A DNA stretch of 64,000 bases from Carettochelys insculpta. Taxonomy: Eukaryota; Chordata; Testudines; Carettochelyidae. The translations under genes were made by a program, and so were the position numbers. Where the stretch lies: NCBI RefSeq assembly GCF_033958435.1, contig NC_134142.1, forward strand, positions 99,705,001-99,769,000, read 5' to 3'. Within the stretch, counting starts at the first letter, position 1. Every line of letters starts with the position of its first letter. Shown piece by piece: positions 11,800 through 21,122 of this stretch. The notes beneath the pieces are model-generated. The model searched no databases and was not told the DNA's origin. It saw only the letters and a program-made list of their open reading frames with translations.

Positions 11800-12048
11800 C
11801 TGTGGTCCAGGGACAGGTTGAGGGGATAGCCTGGCTTCCCATCCCTGGCAGGATCAGGATTTAGGGCAGTCAGACCTGAGCCATCCTCATGCTCCCTCAG
11901 AGCTACATCCAGAGCAGTGACACAGTGGTTTAAAGGGGCATGGAACTCCAGCCAACATTGCTGCTACTTCAGCAGTGGCTGAAGCTCTGGGCCCTTTTGA
12001 AATGCCAGGCCTGGGGGCAACTGCCCCCCTTTTCCCCCAGTCTTCTTT
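11800..12048 (+). mobile_element. hAT-like dispersed repeat, family X, partial
   Basis: It shares with copies near 28.6, 36.2 and 62.2 kb the block CAGCAGTGGCTGAAGCTCTG, then GGGCCCTTTTGAAATGCCAG and GGGGGCAACTGCCCCC. The complete copy at 62236-62551 has an 8-bp duplication, so this is taken as a diverged, end-eroded member of the same hAT family. Confidence 0.55.
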
Positions 12049-12490
12049 GACAGGACTGCAAATAACCATATGGTCCAGTCTTACAAAGTTCTGAGCCCCT
12101 ACCAAGAGCAGCTGAGTACCATCAGTTCCCATTGATTTCAGAGTGTAATATAATGATCTGAATGCCAGTTGGACTCCACCAAAGCACAATTTCCACCTTA
12201 ACTCATTTTAAACGAGTTTTTTGGTGTGTGAATGATCACATGATATAGCCATTGTTTTTAACTAACACAGAGCCATTAGATTCATTCACTACCCTTAATC
12301 TTTCAACAGATTAAATCTGGTGTAGGCTTTTCAATCTGATTTCTCACTGTATTTTATTACACCTGCTTCATAGAATGTTGACTGGAAATAAAATTAACTC
12401 AGTAAACAAACCAGCAAATGCTGAGGTGGCCAAGCTAATATTTTGCCCAGTGATATAAAATATATGTAGAATATAATGGCTCCCCTCTTT

Positions 12491-12910
12491 GGCTGTGGCT
12501 ACACTAGCCCTTCCTTTTGAAGGGACTATGGTGATATGGCACTTCAAAATATGTTAATGAGGTGCTTCCATGACTATGCAGCACCTCATTAGCATGATGG
12601 TAGCCACACATACGTCGCAAGTGTTAATTTTGAAACACACGCTGCCCATGAAGCTGGGGGCCTTTCAAAATGACCCCCTGGTTTTGAAAGCCCCTTCTTC
12701 CCATTTGGTTTTGGGAAGAAGGCCCTTTTGAAAATGGGGGGCCATTTCGAAAACCGGGGGCCATTCCGAAAGTCCCCCAGCTACGTGGGTGGCGTGCATT
12801 TCAAAACCAGCAGTTTTGAAGCACACGCGGCAGCCATTATGCTAATGAGGTGCTGCATATTCATGGTAGTGATGTATTTGCATATTCCAAAGTGCCACAT
12901 TATCACAGCC
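12491..12910. mobile_element. Harbinger-type nonautonomous element
   Basis: A 420-bp element beginning GGCTGTGGCTACACTAGCCC and ending with TATCACAGCC, the inverse of the first bases. The 3-bp repeat TTT lies at both flanks (12488-12490 and 12911-12913). The interior carries inverted blocks (AATGAGGTGCT and its complement) and alternating GGGGGCC / TTTTGAAA words typical of these foldback elements. Confidence 0.7.
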
Positions 12911-12913
12911 TTT

Positions 12914-14009
12914 GTGTTCTTAGACTGATTTGTGCTGGCTAGCACAGATGAAAATTTCAAGAATAAAAAAATGCACAAAATTACTGACAGACATCCATAT
13001 AACATAACCCCTCAAATTTGATTTGTGTTGGAGATAATTGTCTTAGGGTGACATCCATTTTTCTTGAGTTATGAATTGCTGGATGTTATAGGAAACATCT
13101 GCCTGCAGATGAAAAATATTAATTTGGGGTGATCTTAATAAGTTTTAAGACTTCCACAGAGAACTTATATAGAAATGTTTTATTAGAATTCATAAAATTA
13201 TATTCTGGTGTAACGTACTAACATTGCCCTGGAAAACTAGATTAGGTATAGAAACCAAGATTCTTTAAATTTCTTCTGCAAAATAGTAATAAAGCCAAAG
13301 ACTTGCTGGCTTTGTCTGTTTTAATATATGCTGCCCTCTATGCTATGCTGATGAATAAAGGACAGAATATAAAACATTATTAATTTTCTCTGAATGCCAA
13401 GTTGAGCTTGCATGGGAAACAACTCTGCATCTCTCCACCCTTTTTAAAAGGAAAAATTAAACTGTGTGTTTTTATAATAGAAACATCTAACATTACAGCT
13501 AACAATAACAAGTGGTGAATTTCTGGCTTTCTGAGTTTAATGGTATTTAGCTTCTAGTTTAGTAAAGCCCACGAAAATAAATTGCTTTTCTCATTTTTGA
13601 AGGGTGCTGGTATTGTAACTATTCACTCAAAACAAGACTCTTAATTATTGCACCTCTGCAACCATAGGATATTAATGCTGATGAAATTCTTGACAGATTA
13701 CAAAAGAATTCAATACAATGAAAAGTTTAATCACCATGGAAATCTGAATGAAAAAGATTCCAAACATGTAGGACCTGTCACAGACAAAAGATTATTAACT
13801 TGATTTTTATAATATATGCTTGTCCTTATGTTCTTGGTATTCAGTAATAAATGAATTTGGGCGATCAACCCTCAATTTATAAGAATACAAAGGAAAATGT
13901 ATTGCAATCTAATTCATCGTTGTGCCAGTGCAAATGCAGTGTAACTTTCTTAACTTCAGACACCTGGAAATTGTTTGTTGCATATTGCTTCCACCGTTCC
14001 AGTTGACAT
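12914..14009. other. AT-rich sequence, nothing recognised
   Basis: No gene, RNA or transposon could be supported here. Confidence 0.5.
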
Positions 14010-14021
14010 AGGCTGAAGTAA
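14010..14021 (+). repeat. Target duplication, left
   Basis: The 12-bp sequence AGGCTGAAGTAA is repeated exactly at 20318-20329. The pair brackets the whole Penelope plus CR1 composite. Confidence 0.9.
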
Positions 14022-14268
14022 CAAAGAGGAAGCCGTGCTAGTCTCTACACTATCAAAACAAAAAGCAGTCAAGTAGCACTTTAAAGACTAGCAAAATTGT
14101 TTATTAGGTGAGCTTTTGTGGGACAGACCCACTTTTTCAGACCATAGCCAGACCAGAACAGACTCAATATTTAAGGCACAGAGAACCAAAAACAGTGAGC
14201 AAGGAGGACAAATCAGAAAAAGATAATCAAGGTGAGCAAATCAGAGAGTGGAGGGGTGGGGGGAAAGG

Positions 14269-15134
14269 TCAAGAATTAGATTGAGCCAAGTATGCAGACG
14301 AGCCCCTATAGTGACTCAGAAAGTTCCCATCACGATTTAAACCATGTGTTAATGTGCCGAATTTGAATATAAAAGCCAGCTCGGCTGTTTCTCGTTCCAA
14401 AAAGGTGCGATAATTCCTTTTCAGTAACACACATACCTTTAGGTCATTGACAGAATGCCCCATTCCATTAAAATGTTGACTAACTGGTTTGTGGATCTGG
14501 AGTGTTTTGATGTCTGTTTTGTGCCCATTGACCCTTTGTCTAAGGGAGTTAGAAGTCTGTCCAATATACAGAGCATCTGGGCATTGTTGGCACATGATGG
14601 CATATATGATGTTAGTAGAGGAGTATGAGAAAGTGCCCGTGATTCTGTGAGTAACCTGGTTAGGTCCAGTGATGGTATTTCCAGAGAAGATATGTGGACA
14701 AAGCTGGCAGCGGGCTTTGTTGCAGGGAAAGGTTCCAGGACTGGTATTCCTGGGGTATAGACTGTGGCTGTTAGTGAAGATCCTCATGAGGTTGGGAGGT
14801 TGTCTGTAGGAGAGAACAGGCATGTCACCCAGGGCCTTCTGGAGTGTGGCATCCTGATTAAGGACAGGTTGTAGGTCTTTAATAATTCGTTGCAGTGGTC
14901 TGAGTTGGGGGCTGTAGGTGATGACCAGTGGTGTTCTGTTCTTGGCTTTTTTGGGCCGATCTTCGAGTAGCTGGTCTCCAGGTATTCGTCTGGCCCTGTC
15001 AATTTGTTTTTTTACTTCTCCTGGTGGGTAATTCAGGTTTATGAATATTTGGTAAAGGTCTTGTAGTTTTTGGTCTCTGTCAGTTGGATCAGAGCAAATG
15101 CGATTGTACCTAAGAGCTTGACTGAAAACAATGG
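14269..15134 (-). pseudogene. Penelope-like ORF, GIY-YIG half
   Basis: The minus-strand frame encodes the linker and C-terminal GIY-YIG endonuclease of a Penelope-like polyprotein. It is collinear with residues of the copy at 31983-33848. A cysteine cluster (CNKARCQLCPH) precedes the nuclease core (YAIMCQQCPDALYIGQTSNS), followed by the conserved HKPVSQHFNGMGHSVNDLKV. I saw no stop in this half between the CR1 junction and the terminal stop at 14269. The gene is nevertheless dead, because the CR1 insertion at 15134/15135 separates it from the RT half, and the RT half is itself cut by the strand inversion at about 20001. Confidence 0.85.
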
Positions 15135-15159
15135 CTGCTTATATTTGGAGGTTTTGGGC

Positions 15160-15275
15160 TTGTGTGTTTGTTTGTTTGGAGTTTGGAGTTTGTTTGTTTG
15201 GAGTGCTGAGCTGAGTGTTTGTTTGTTTGTTTGAAAGGCCGTGTGCTCAGGCAGGCAGGCAGGCAGGCAGGCAGT
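15160..15275 (+). repeat. Simple repeats in CR1 5' region
   Basis: Runs of GTTTGTTT are followed by a perfect GCAG tetranucleotide tract at about 15249-15273, inside the 5' untranslated region of the CR1. Confidence 0.85.
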
Positions 15276-15569
15276 TGGAAGCTGATTAGGTTTGAATTGA
15301 AACACCGTGTGCTGATTGGCTGAGCTGTAGGCAGAGGGAGGAGCTATCAGGGAGGCCGAGCACTTAAACCCTGCTAGTAAGCGACCAGGGAGCTTTGTGA
15401 CTGGGTGCTTGTGAACAGGGTGCATGCTAACAGGAGGGAGTTTTGAGAGGGGAGTTTAGAGGGGGAGCTTGGAGGGAGCTAGTGACTTCTATTGCCCTTA
15501 AACTAAATCCTTTATAACAACCTCTATCTGAAACATTTAATTAACCCTCATATATAACTAGAGTAGGAA

Positions 15570-16493
15570 ATGGAGGCAGAAGCCCAGCAGCAGAGTGGGG
15601 GCTATCCTGTTTATTGTGTCGAGTGCAGTATGTATGACTACCTACCCTGTGGGCGGGTGGCGTATGTGTGCGCTCGATGCAAGGAGCTCCTGGCCCTCAG
15701 AGACCGAGTGCGTGCTTTGGAGGCCAGGGTGGCTGAACTGGAGGAGCTAAGGAAGGCAGAGGTGTTTGTGGATGAGACTTTCCGGGACATAGTAGGGCTG
15801 TCCCACCTCCAATCTGACAGTCCTGATGCTGTTACGGAGGATGAAAGGCTCAGGGAAGGAGAGCAGTCAATGGGAGTAGAGGGAAACCATCCCATAGTTG
15901 GGACCCTCCTTCCAGAGGGTGATGTTGTATCCTCTCGTGCCGAGGATACTTCTCCGGGGGAGGGAGCGCCAGCTGTTAGGAAGAAGCAGGTTTTAGTAGT
16001 GGGGGATTCGATCATTAGAAATATAGATAGTTGGGTTTGTGATGACCGGGAGAACCGTATGGTGACTTGCCTGCCTGGTGCGAAGGTTGCGGATCTCTCG
16101 AGGCATCTAGACAGACTTATGGGCAGTGCTGGGGAGGAGCCGGTCGTCGTGGTACATGTTGGTACCAATGACATAGGGAAGGGTAGAAGAGATGTTCTGG
16201 AGGCCAAATTTAGGTTACTAGGAAAGAGACTGAAATCCAGAACATCTTTGGTGGCATTCTCTGAAATGCTTCCAGTTCCACGCGCAGGGCCAGATAGACA
16301 GGCAGAACTTCAGAGTCTCAATGCGTGGATGAGACGATGGTGTAGGGAAGAGGGGTTTAGATTTATTAGGAACTGGGGACACTTTTGGGGTAGGGGGAGC
16401 CTATACAGGAATGATGGGCTCCACCTAAATCAAGGTGGATCCAGACTGCTGGCATTAAACATTAAAAAGGTCGTAGAGCAGTTTTTAAACTAA
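15570..16493 (+). CDS. CR1 ORF1 protein (esterase-like)
   Basis: A 307-residue open frame starting at an ATG. The N-terminus has a cysteine-rich stretch ([12 protein letters not shown], then CARC at about residues 17-37) that could bind zinc. It is followed by a heptad-rich coiled-coil segment at about residues 40-62 ([18 protein letters not shown]). The C-terminal half is an SGNH-type esterase domain: GDS in [11 protein letters not shown] (about residue 146), GTND in [12 protein letters not shown] (about 200), and a C-terminal DGLHLN motif (about 286) supplying the Asp-His pair. This matches CR1/L3-type ORF1, thought to bind RNA and aid retrotransposition. The frame has no stop or frameshift. 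ORF2 follows directly in another frame. Confidence 0.9.
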   Translation: MEAEAQQQSGGYPVYCVECSMYDYLPCGRVAYVCARCKELLALRDRVRALEARVAELEELRKAEVFVDETFRDIVGLSHLQSDSPDAVTEDERLREGEQSMGVEGNHPIVGTLLPEGDVVSSRAEDTSPGEGAPAVRKKQVLVVGDSIIRNIDSWVCDDRENRMVTCLPGAKVADLSRHLDRLMGSAGEEPVVVVHVGTNDIGKGRRDVLEAKFRLLGKRLKSRTSLVAFSEMLPVPRAGPDRQAELQSLNAWMRRWCREEGFRFIRNWGHFWGRGSLYRNDGLHLNQGGSRLLALNIKKVVEQFLN

Positions 16494-16603
16494 GAGGTGG
16501 GGGAAAGCTGATTGGTGCGAGGGAGCACCTGGATCGGACGGAGACTTCTCTTACACGAGGCTCCATAGATAGGGATTCCCTAGAAGTTAGTCAGATAGGG
16601 AAC

Positions 16604-19501
16604 GTGGGAAACAATATATGGGCAAGATCAGATGTGAAACAATCGTGCATAAAAAAATCCAACGCATCTGTGAAAGGCGGACATATAAATAGTGGTAGTT
16701 TTCTAACATGCTTTTACACAAATGCTAGGAGTCTGTCTAATAAGATGGGTGAACTGGAGTACCTCATATCAAAGGAGGAAGTTGACATAATAGGCATCTC
16801 AGAAACATGGTGGAATGAGGAAAATCAGTGGGACACTATCATACCGGGATATAAATTATATCGGAAAGACAGAACAGGTCGTGCGGGTGGCGGAGTGGTA
16901 CTATATGTGAAGGATAATATAGAATCAAATGAAGTAAAAATCCTAAAGGAATCAAAATGTTCCATAGAATCATTATGGATAACAATTCATTCCTCTAATA
17001 TGAATATGGCATTAGGAATATATTACCGACCACCTAACCAGGACAGTGATAGTGATGCTGAAATGATAAGGGAGATTAGAGAGGCTATCAAAATAAAAAA
17101 CAGAGTAATAATAGGAGATTTCAATTATCCCCATATTGATTGGCTGCATGTCACCTCAGGACGGGATTCAGAGATTAAATTTCTTGATGCCTTAAATGAC
17201 TGCTTCTTGGAGCAGCTAGTACAGGAACCCACAAGGGGAGAGTCGATTCTCGATCTAGTCTTGACTGGAACGCAGGATCTGGTCCAAGAGGTAACTGTTA
17301 CTGGACCGCTTGGAAATAGTGACCACAATATAATAACGTTTAATATTCCTGTGTTGGGAAGAACACCGCAGCGGTCAAACACTCTGGCATTTAATTTCAA
17401 AAAGGGGAATTACACTAAAATGAGGAAGCTAGTTAAACAGAAACTAAAAGGTAGAGTAATTAAACTAAAATCCCTGGAAGCTGCATGGAAACTGTTTAAA
17501 GACACCATACTAGAGGCCCAACTTAAATGTATACCCCAAATAAAAAAACACAGTAAGAGACCTAACAAAGAACCACAATGGCTAAACAGCCATGTTAAAA
17601 AGGCAGTGAGAGAGAAAAGGGCAGCTTTTAAAAAGTGGAAGTCAAATCCTAGTGAGGAAAATAGAAAGGAACATAAACACTCCCAAATTAAGTGTCATAA
17701 TGTAGTAAGAAAAGCCAAAAAAGAGTTTGAGGAACAGCTAGCCAAAAATTCAAAAAACGATAGTAAAATGTTTTTTAAATACATTAGAAGCAGGAAGCCT
17801 GCTAAAAAAGCAGTGGGGCCCTTGGACGATAAAGATATAAAAGGAGCGATCAAGGAAGACAGTGCCATTGCGGAGCGATTAAATGATTTCTTTGCTTCAG
17901 TCTTCACGGCTGAAGATGTTACAGAGGTTCCTAAATCTGAGCCAGCCTTTTTAGGCGACAAATCTGAGGAACTCACTCAGATTGAAGTGACATTAGAGGA
18001 GGTTTTGGAATTAATTGATAAGCTGAATAGTAACAAGTCTCCAGGACCAGACGGCATTCACCCAAGGGTTCTGAAAGAACTCAAATGTGAAATTGCGGAG
18101 TTATTAACAGTGGTTTGTAACCTATCCTTTAAATCCACTTTGGTACCAAATGACTGGAAGACGGCCAATATAACACCAATATTTAAAAAAGGCTCTAGAG
18201 GAGATCCTGGCAATTATAGACCGATAAGTTTAACATCAGTACCAGGCAAATTAGTAGGAACACTAGTAAAGAGTAAAATTGCAAGGCACATAGAAGAGCA
18301 CGAATTGTTGGGCAAAAGTCAGCATGGTTTCTGCACAGGGAAGTCGTGTCTGTCTAATCTATTAGAATTCTTTGAAGGGGTTAATAAACATGCGGACAAG
18401 GGGCACCCAGTGGACATAATATACCTAGATTTCCAGAAAGCCTTTGACACGGTCCCACACCAAAGGCTTTTATGTAAATTAGGTGGTCATGGGATAGGAG
18501 GAAAGGTCCTTTCATGGATCGGGAATTGGTTAAAAGACAGAAAACAAAGGGTGGGAATAAATGGTAAATTTTCACAATGGAGGAGGGTAACTAGTGGTGT
18601 TCCCCAGGGGTCAGTCCTGGGACCGATCCTGTTCAACTTGTTCATCAATGATCTAGAAAATGAGGTAAGCAGTGAGGTGGCAAAGTTTGCAGATGACACC
18701 AAGTTGTTCAGGACAGTCAAAAGCAAAAGGGATTGTGAAGAACTACAAAAAGATCTCAGCAAACTGAGTGATTGGGCAGCAAAATGGCAAATGAAATTTT
18801 ATGTGGGTAAGTGTAAGGTAATGCATGTTGGAAAAAATAACCCAAATTACACGTACTACATGATGGGGTCAAATTTAGCTACGACAGATCAGGAAAGGGA
18901 TCTTGGAGTTATAGTGGATAGTTCTCTGAAGACATCCACGCAGTGTGCAGCGGCAGTTAGTAAGGCAAATAGGATGTTAGGAATTATTAAAAAAGGGATC
19001 GATAATAAGACAAAAGATATCATACTTCCCCTATATAAAACTATGGTACGCCCACATCTCGAGTACTGTGTGCAGATGTGGTCTCCTCACCTCAAAAAAG
19101 ATATATTGGCATTAGAAAAGGTTCAGAAAAGGGCGACTAAGATGATTAGGGGCTTGGAAAGGGTCCCATATGGGGAGAGGCTAGAGAGACTGGGACTTTT
19201 CAGTTTGGAAAAAAGGCGATTGAGGGGCGATATGATAGAGGTATATAAAATCATGAATGGTGTGGAGAAAGTGAATATAGAAAAATTATTTACCTTTTCC
19301 CACAATACAAGAACTAGGGGACACCAAATGAAATTGATGGGTAGTAGGTTCAAAACTAATAAAAGGAAATTTTTCTTCACACAGCGCACAGTCAACCTGT
19401 GGAACTCCTTGCCCAAGGAGGCTGTGAAGGCCAGGACTCTATTAGGGTTTAAAAAAGAGCTTGATAAATTTTTGCAGGTTAGGTCCATAAATGGCTATTA
19501 G
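16604..19501 (+). CDS. CR1 ORF2: endonuclease and reverse transcriptase
   Basis: An uninterrupted frame of 965 codons when counted from a GTG. The first in-frame ATG lies only within the endonuclease (NKMGEL), and the frame stays open upstream to about 16488, overlapping the end of ORF1. The N-terminal apurinic-like endonuclease keeps its key residues: TNARSL (about 39), GISETWW (about 65), [10 protein letters not shown] (about 170) and NSDHN (about 237). The reverse transcriptase follows with [19 protein letters not shown] (about 666) and the catalytic FADDTKL (about 694). The C-terminus ends [13 protein letters not shown], shared with the CR1 fragments at 52.8 kb. All catalytic signatures are intact, so activity in the recent past is plausible. 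The start codon and mode of translation are uncertain. Confidence 0.92.
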   Translation: MGNNIWARSDVKQSCIKKSNASVKGGHINSGSFLTCFYTNARSLSNKMGELEYLISKEEVDIIGISETWWNEENQWDTIIPGYKLYRKDRTGRAGGGVVLYVKDNIESNEVKILKESKCSIESLWITIHSSNMNMALGIYYRPPNQDSDSDAEMIREIREAIKIKNRVIIGDFNYPHIDWLHVTSGRDSEIKFLDALNDCFLEQLVQEPTRGESILDLVLTGTQDLVQEVTVTGPLGNSDHNIITFNIPVLGRTPQRSNTLAFNFKKGNYTKMRKLVKQKLKGRVIKLKSLEAAWKLFKDTILEAQLKCIPQIKKHSKRPNKEPQWLNSHVKKAVREKRAAFKKWKSNPSEENRKEHKHSQIKCHNVVRKAKKEFEEQLAKNSKNDSKMFFKYIRSRKPAKKAVGPLDDKDIKGAIKEDSAIAERLNDFFASVFTAEDVTEVPKSEPAFLGDKSEELTQIEVTLEEVLELIDKLNSNKSPGPDGIHPRVLKELKCEIAELLTVVCNLSFKSTLVPNDWKTANITPIFKKGSRGDPGNYRPISLTSVPGKLVGTLVKSKIARHIEEHELLGKSQHGFCTGKSCLSNLLEFFEGVNKHADKGHPVDIIYLDFQKAFDTVPHQRLLCKLGGHGIGGKVLSWIGNWLKDRKQRVGINGKFSQWRRVTSGVPQGSVLGPILFNLFINDLENEVSSEVAKFADDTKLFRTVKSKRDCEELQKDLSKLSDWAAKWQMKFYVGKCKVMHVGKNNPNYTYYMMGSNLATTDQERDLGVIVDSSLKTSTQCAAAVSKANRMLGIIKKGIDNKTKDIILPLYKTMVRPHLEYCVQMWSPHLKKDILALEKVQKRATKMIRGLERVPYGERLERLGLFSLEKRRLRGDMIEVYKIMNGVEKVNIEKLFTFSHNTRTRGHQMKLMGSRFKTNKRKFFFTQRTVNLWNSLPKEAVKARTLLGFKKELDKFLQVRSINGY

Positions 19502-19700
19502 CCAGGGATAAAGTATGGTGCCCTAGCCTTCATAACAAGGGCAGGAGATGGATGGCAGGAGATAAATCACTTGATCATTGTCTTCTGTTCTCCTTCTCTG
19601 GGGCACCTGGCATTGGCCACCGTCGGCAGATGGGATGCTGGGCTCGATGGACCTTTGGTCTGACCCAGTATGGCCATTCTTATGTTCTTATGTTCTTATG

Positions 19701-20001
19701 TCACGTGTGCAGGGTGGAAACTAGAAGGGTGTAGATAAGTATAGCGATCAGTAGGTTTTCGGTACAGTGTGGTACTGATCAGGCCATCCTTGATTAGTAC
19801 TGTAGTGTCCAGGAAATGTATCTCTTGCATGTTGTAATCGAGGCATAAGTTGATGGTGGGGTGTACATTGTTAAAGTCTCTGTGGAATTCCTCTAGAGCC
19901 TCTGTACCGTGGGTCCAAATCATAAAGATGTCATCAATGTATCTTAAGCAGAGGAGTGGTAATAGGGGACGAGAGCTGAGGAATCGTTGTTCCAGGTCAG
20001 A
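19701..20001 (-). pseudogene. Penelope-like ORF, RT fragment
   Basis: A minus-strand continuation of the Penelope-like coding region upstream of the CR1. It contains the RT active site LRYIDDIFMIW and downstream words LCLDYNMQEIHFLDTT and RKPTDRYTYLHPSSFHPAHV. The last residues before the CR1 are continued at 15134. The 5' end is lost at the strand inversion at about 20001, so the upstream RT motifs are absent on this strand. Confidence 0.88.
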
Positions 20002-20002
20002 G

Positions 20003-20196
20003 ATTAGGAATACCATCCCTGATGCCACCACAGCCAATCTGGTGTCTGACCTCTGTAACTTTGTTCTCACACAAAATTATTTCCGTTTTGGGGACAATTT
20101 ATACCTCCAGATTAGTGGAACTGCTATCGGCACCCGCATGGCCCCACAATATGCTAATATATTTATGGCTGACCTGGAACAACGATTCTCTGTGCC
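20003..20196 (+). pseudogene. Penelope-like RT fragment, inverted
   Basis: The plus strand encodes IRNTIPDATTANLVSDLCNF through ISGTAIGTRMAPQYANIFMA and DLEQRF. This is the RT segment just upstream of the piece on the minus strand. It is then joined out of context to the element's 3' tail. It is 64 residues long and non-functional. Confidence 0.88.
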
Positions 20197-20317
20197 TTAA
20201 ATATTGAGTCTGTTCTGGTCTGGCTATGGTCTGAAGAAGTGGGTCTGTCCCACAAAAGCTCACCTAATAAACCATTTTGCTAGTCTTTAAAGTGCTACTT
20301 GACTGCTTTTTGTTTTG
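20197..20317 (+). repeat. Inverted copy of Penelope 3' tail
   Basis: It matches the reverse complement of about 14052-14180 (GTCTGAAGAAGTGGGTCTGT, AAAGTGCTACTTGACTG). The two tails form terminal inverted repeats of this insertion. Confidence 0.9.
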
Positions 20318-20329
20318 AGGCTGAAGTAA
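20318..20329 (+). repeat. Target duplication, right
   Basis: AGGCTGAAGTAA, identical to 14010-14021. Confidence 0.9.
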
Positions 20330-20721
20330 GTGACTTTAATGGAGTTATTCCACATTTGCACTCAGCATTTGTAGAAAAAGATCTATGTGAGCCATGTGTG
20401 AGGACAAATGCAAAATGAATAATTTCTTGGATGAATTTTGCTTGGGTTTTTTTTTTTCAGTCCACAGTCAGATCATGATTTTATCACATGGAATCATTGT
20501 TCAGGATTTCTGAATAATTCTTGGTCTGGTAATATTTGTACATGTTCCTTTGTGCATATTTAGCACTCAAGCCATTTTCAATGGACACATATACCTCTTA
20601 TATTTCTGATTGGATGAGCATTGGATTTCAGTGTGAAAACCCAGTGAAAAATTTGCATTTTTTTTCTCTGAATAGTCACTTCATAGTCACTGTTTTGGAT
20701 AGCATGATTCCCACTAAACCC
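20330..20721. other. No gene or element recognised
   Basis: AT-rich spacer between the Penelope insertion and a Harbinger-type element. Confidence 0.5.
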
Positions 20722-20724
20722 ATT

Positions 20725-21119
20725 GGCTGGGTCTACACTACAGAGTTTTGTGGACAAAACTCACGGAGCATCCACACTACAAATGTGTTCTGTCAAGAAA
20801 CTATCAACAGAATGCAGCAGTTTTCTTGGGAGGGTTACATCACTCCTGTATGAGGCATAATGCCTCTGTGGACAGATTCTGCCAACATAAAAATAGTGTA
20901 GACACCTGGAAAGCCCTCTGTTGACAGAGAGGGATTCCAGGTCACCAGGAAGTCCTGTTTGCAGAGCTTTCAGTTGGCTGTTCTGTTGACAGGGGGCTGG
21001 ACAGTTTGTCCACTCTTTGTTGACAGAGGGTGTCAACAGGGGGAACCTCTTTTAGATGTGGATGCATTCGGTTGATGGAGGTTTTTCTGTCAACAAAATT
21101 CTGTAGTGTAGATCCATCC
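20725..21119. mobile_element. Harbinger-type nonautonomous element
   Basis: A 395-bp element with terminal inverted repeats of about 30 bp (GGCTGGGTCTACACTACAGA at the left, CTGTAGTGTAGATCCATCC at the right). The 3-bp duplication ATT is at 20722-20724 and 21120-21122. GTTGACAG words occur in both orientations. It has no coding capacity. Confidence 0.85.
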
Positions 21120-21122
21120 ATT

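Larger units (their letters stand above)
15135..19700 (+). mobile_element. Full-length CR1 LINE
   Basis: A 4.57-kb CR1 non-LTR retrotransposon inserted into the Penelope-like element. The 5' region (15135-15569) contains GTTTGTTT and GCAG-type simple repeats. ORF1 and ORF2 follow, both open. A 3' untranslated region has the CR1 words GGGCACCTGGCATTGGCCAC and GGACCTTTGGTCTGACCCAG and ends in tandem TTCTTATG octamers at 19676-19700, the usual CR1 terminus. Compared with the uninterrupted Penelope copy at 31.9 kb, six bases (ATCTAG) are missing at the junction and there is no target duplication, consistent with CR1 integration involving a small deletion. Confidence 0.93.
14022..20317 (-). mobile_element. 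Penelope-like element with inverted 5' part and nested CR1
   Basis: One insertion bracketed by a perfect 12-bp target duplication. The main body is on the minus strand: the 3' tail at 14022-14268, the GIY-YIG and linker coding region at 14269-15134, and the RT coding region at 19701-20001. A 4.57-kb CR1 interrupts it at 15135-19700. At about 20001 the strand flips: 20003-20196 carries an RT segment on the plus strand, and 20197-20317 carries a second, inverted copy of the 3' tail. The two halves overlap by about 18 bp at the flip point (the TGACCTGGAACAACGATT region). Inverted tails at the upstream end are also seen in the copy at 31936-34817. Confidence 0.9.

Noticed and set aside
15249..15273. 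CRISPR-like tandem array
   Set aside because: It is a perfect GCAG microsatellite without spacers, in the CR1 5' region of a vertebrate genome.
15638..16207. 189-codon minus-strand frame
   Set aside because: It lies antisense to CR1 ORF1, which has clear esterase motifs; its serine-rich translation is a shadow of the real gene.
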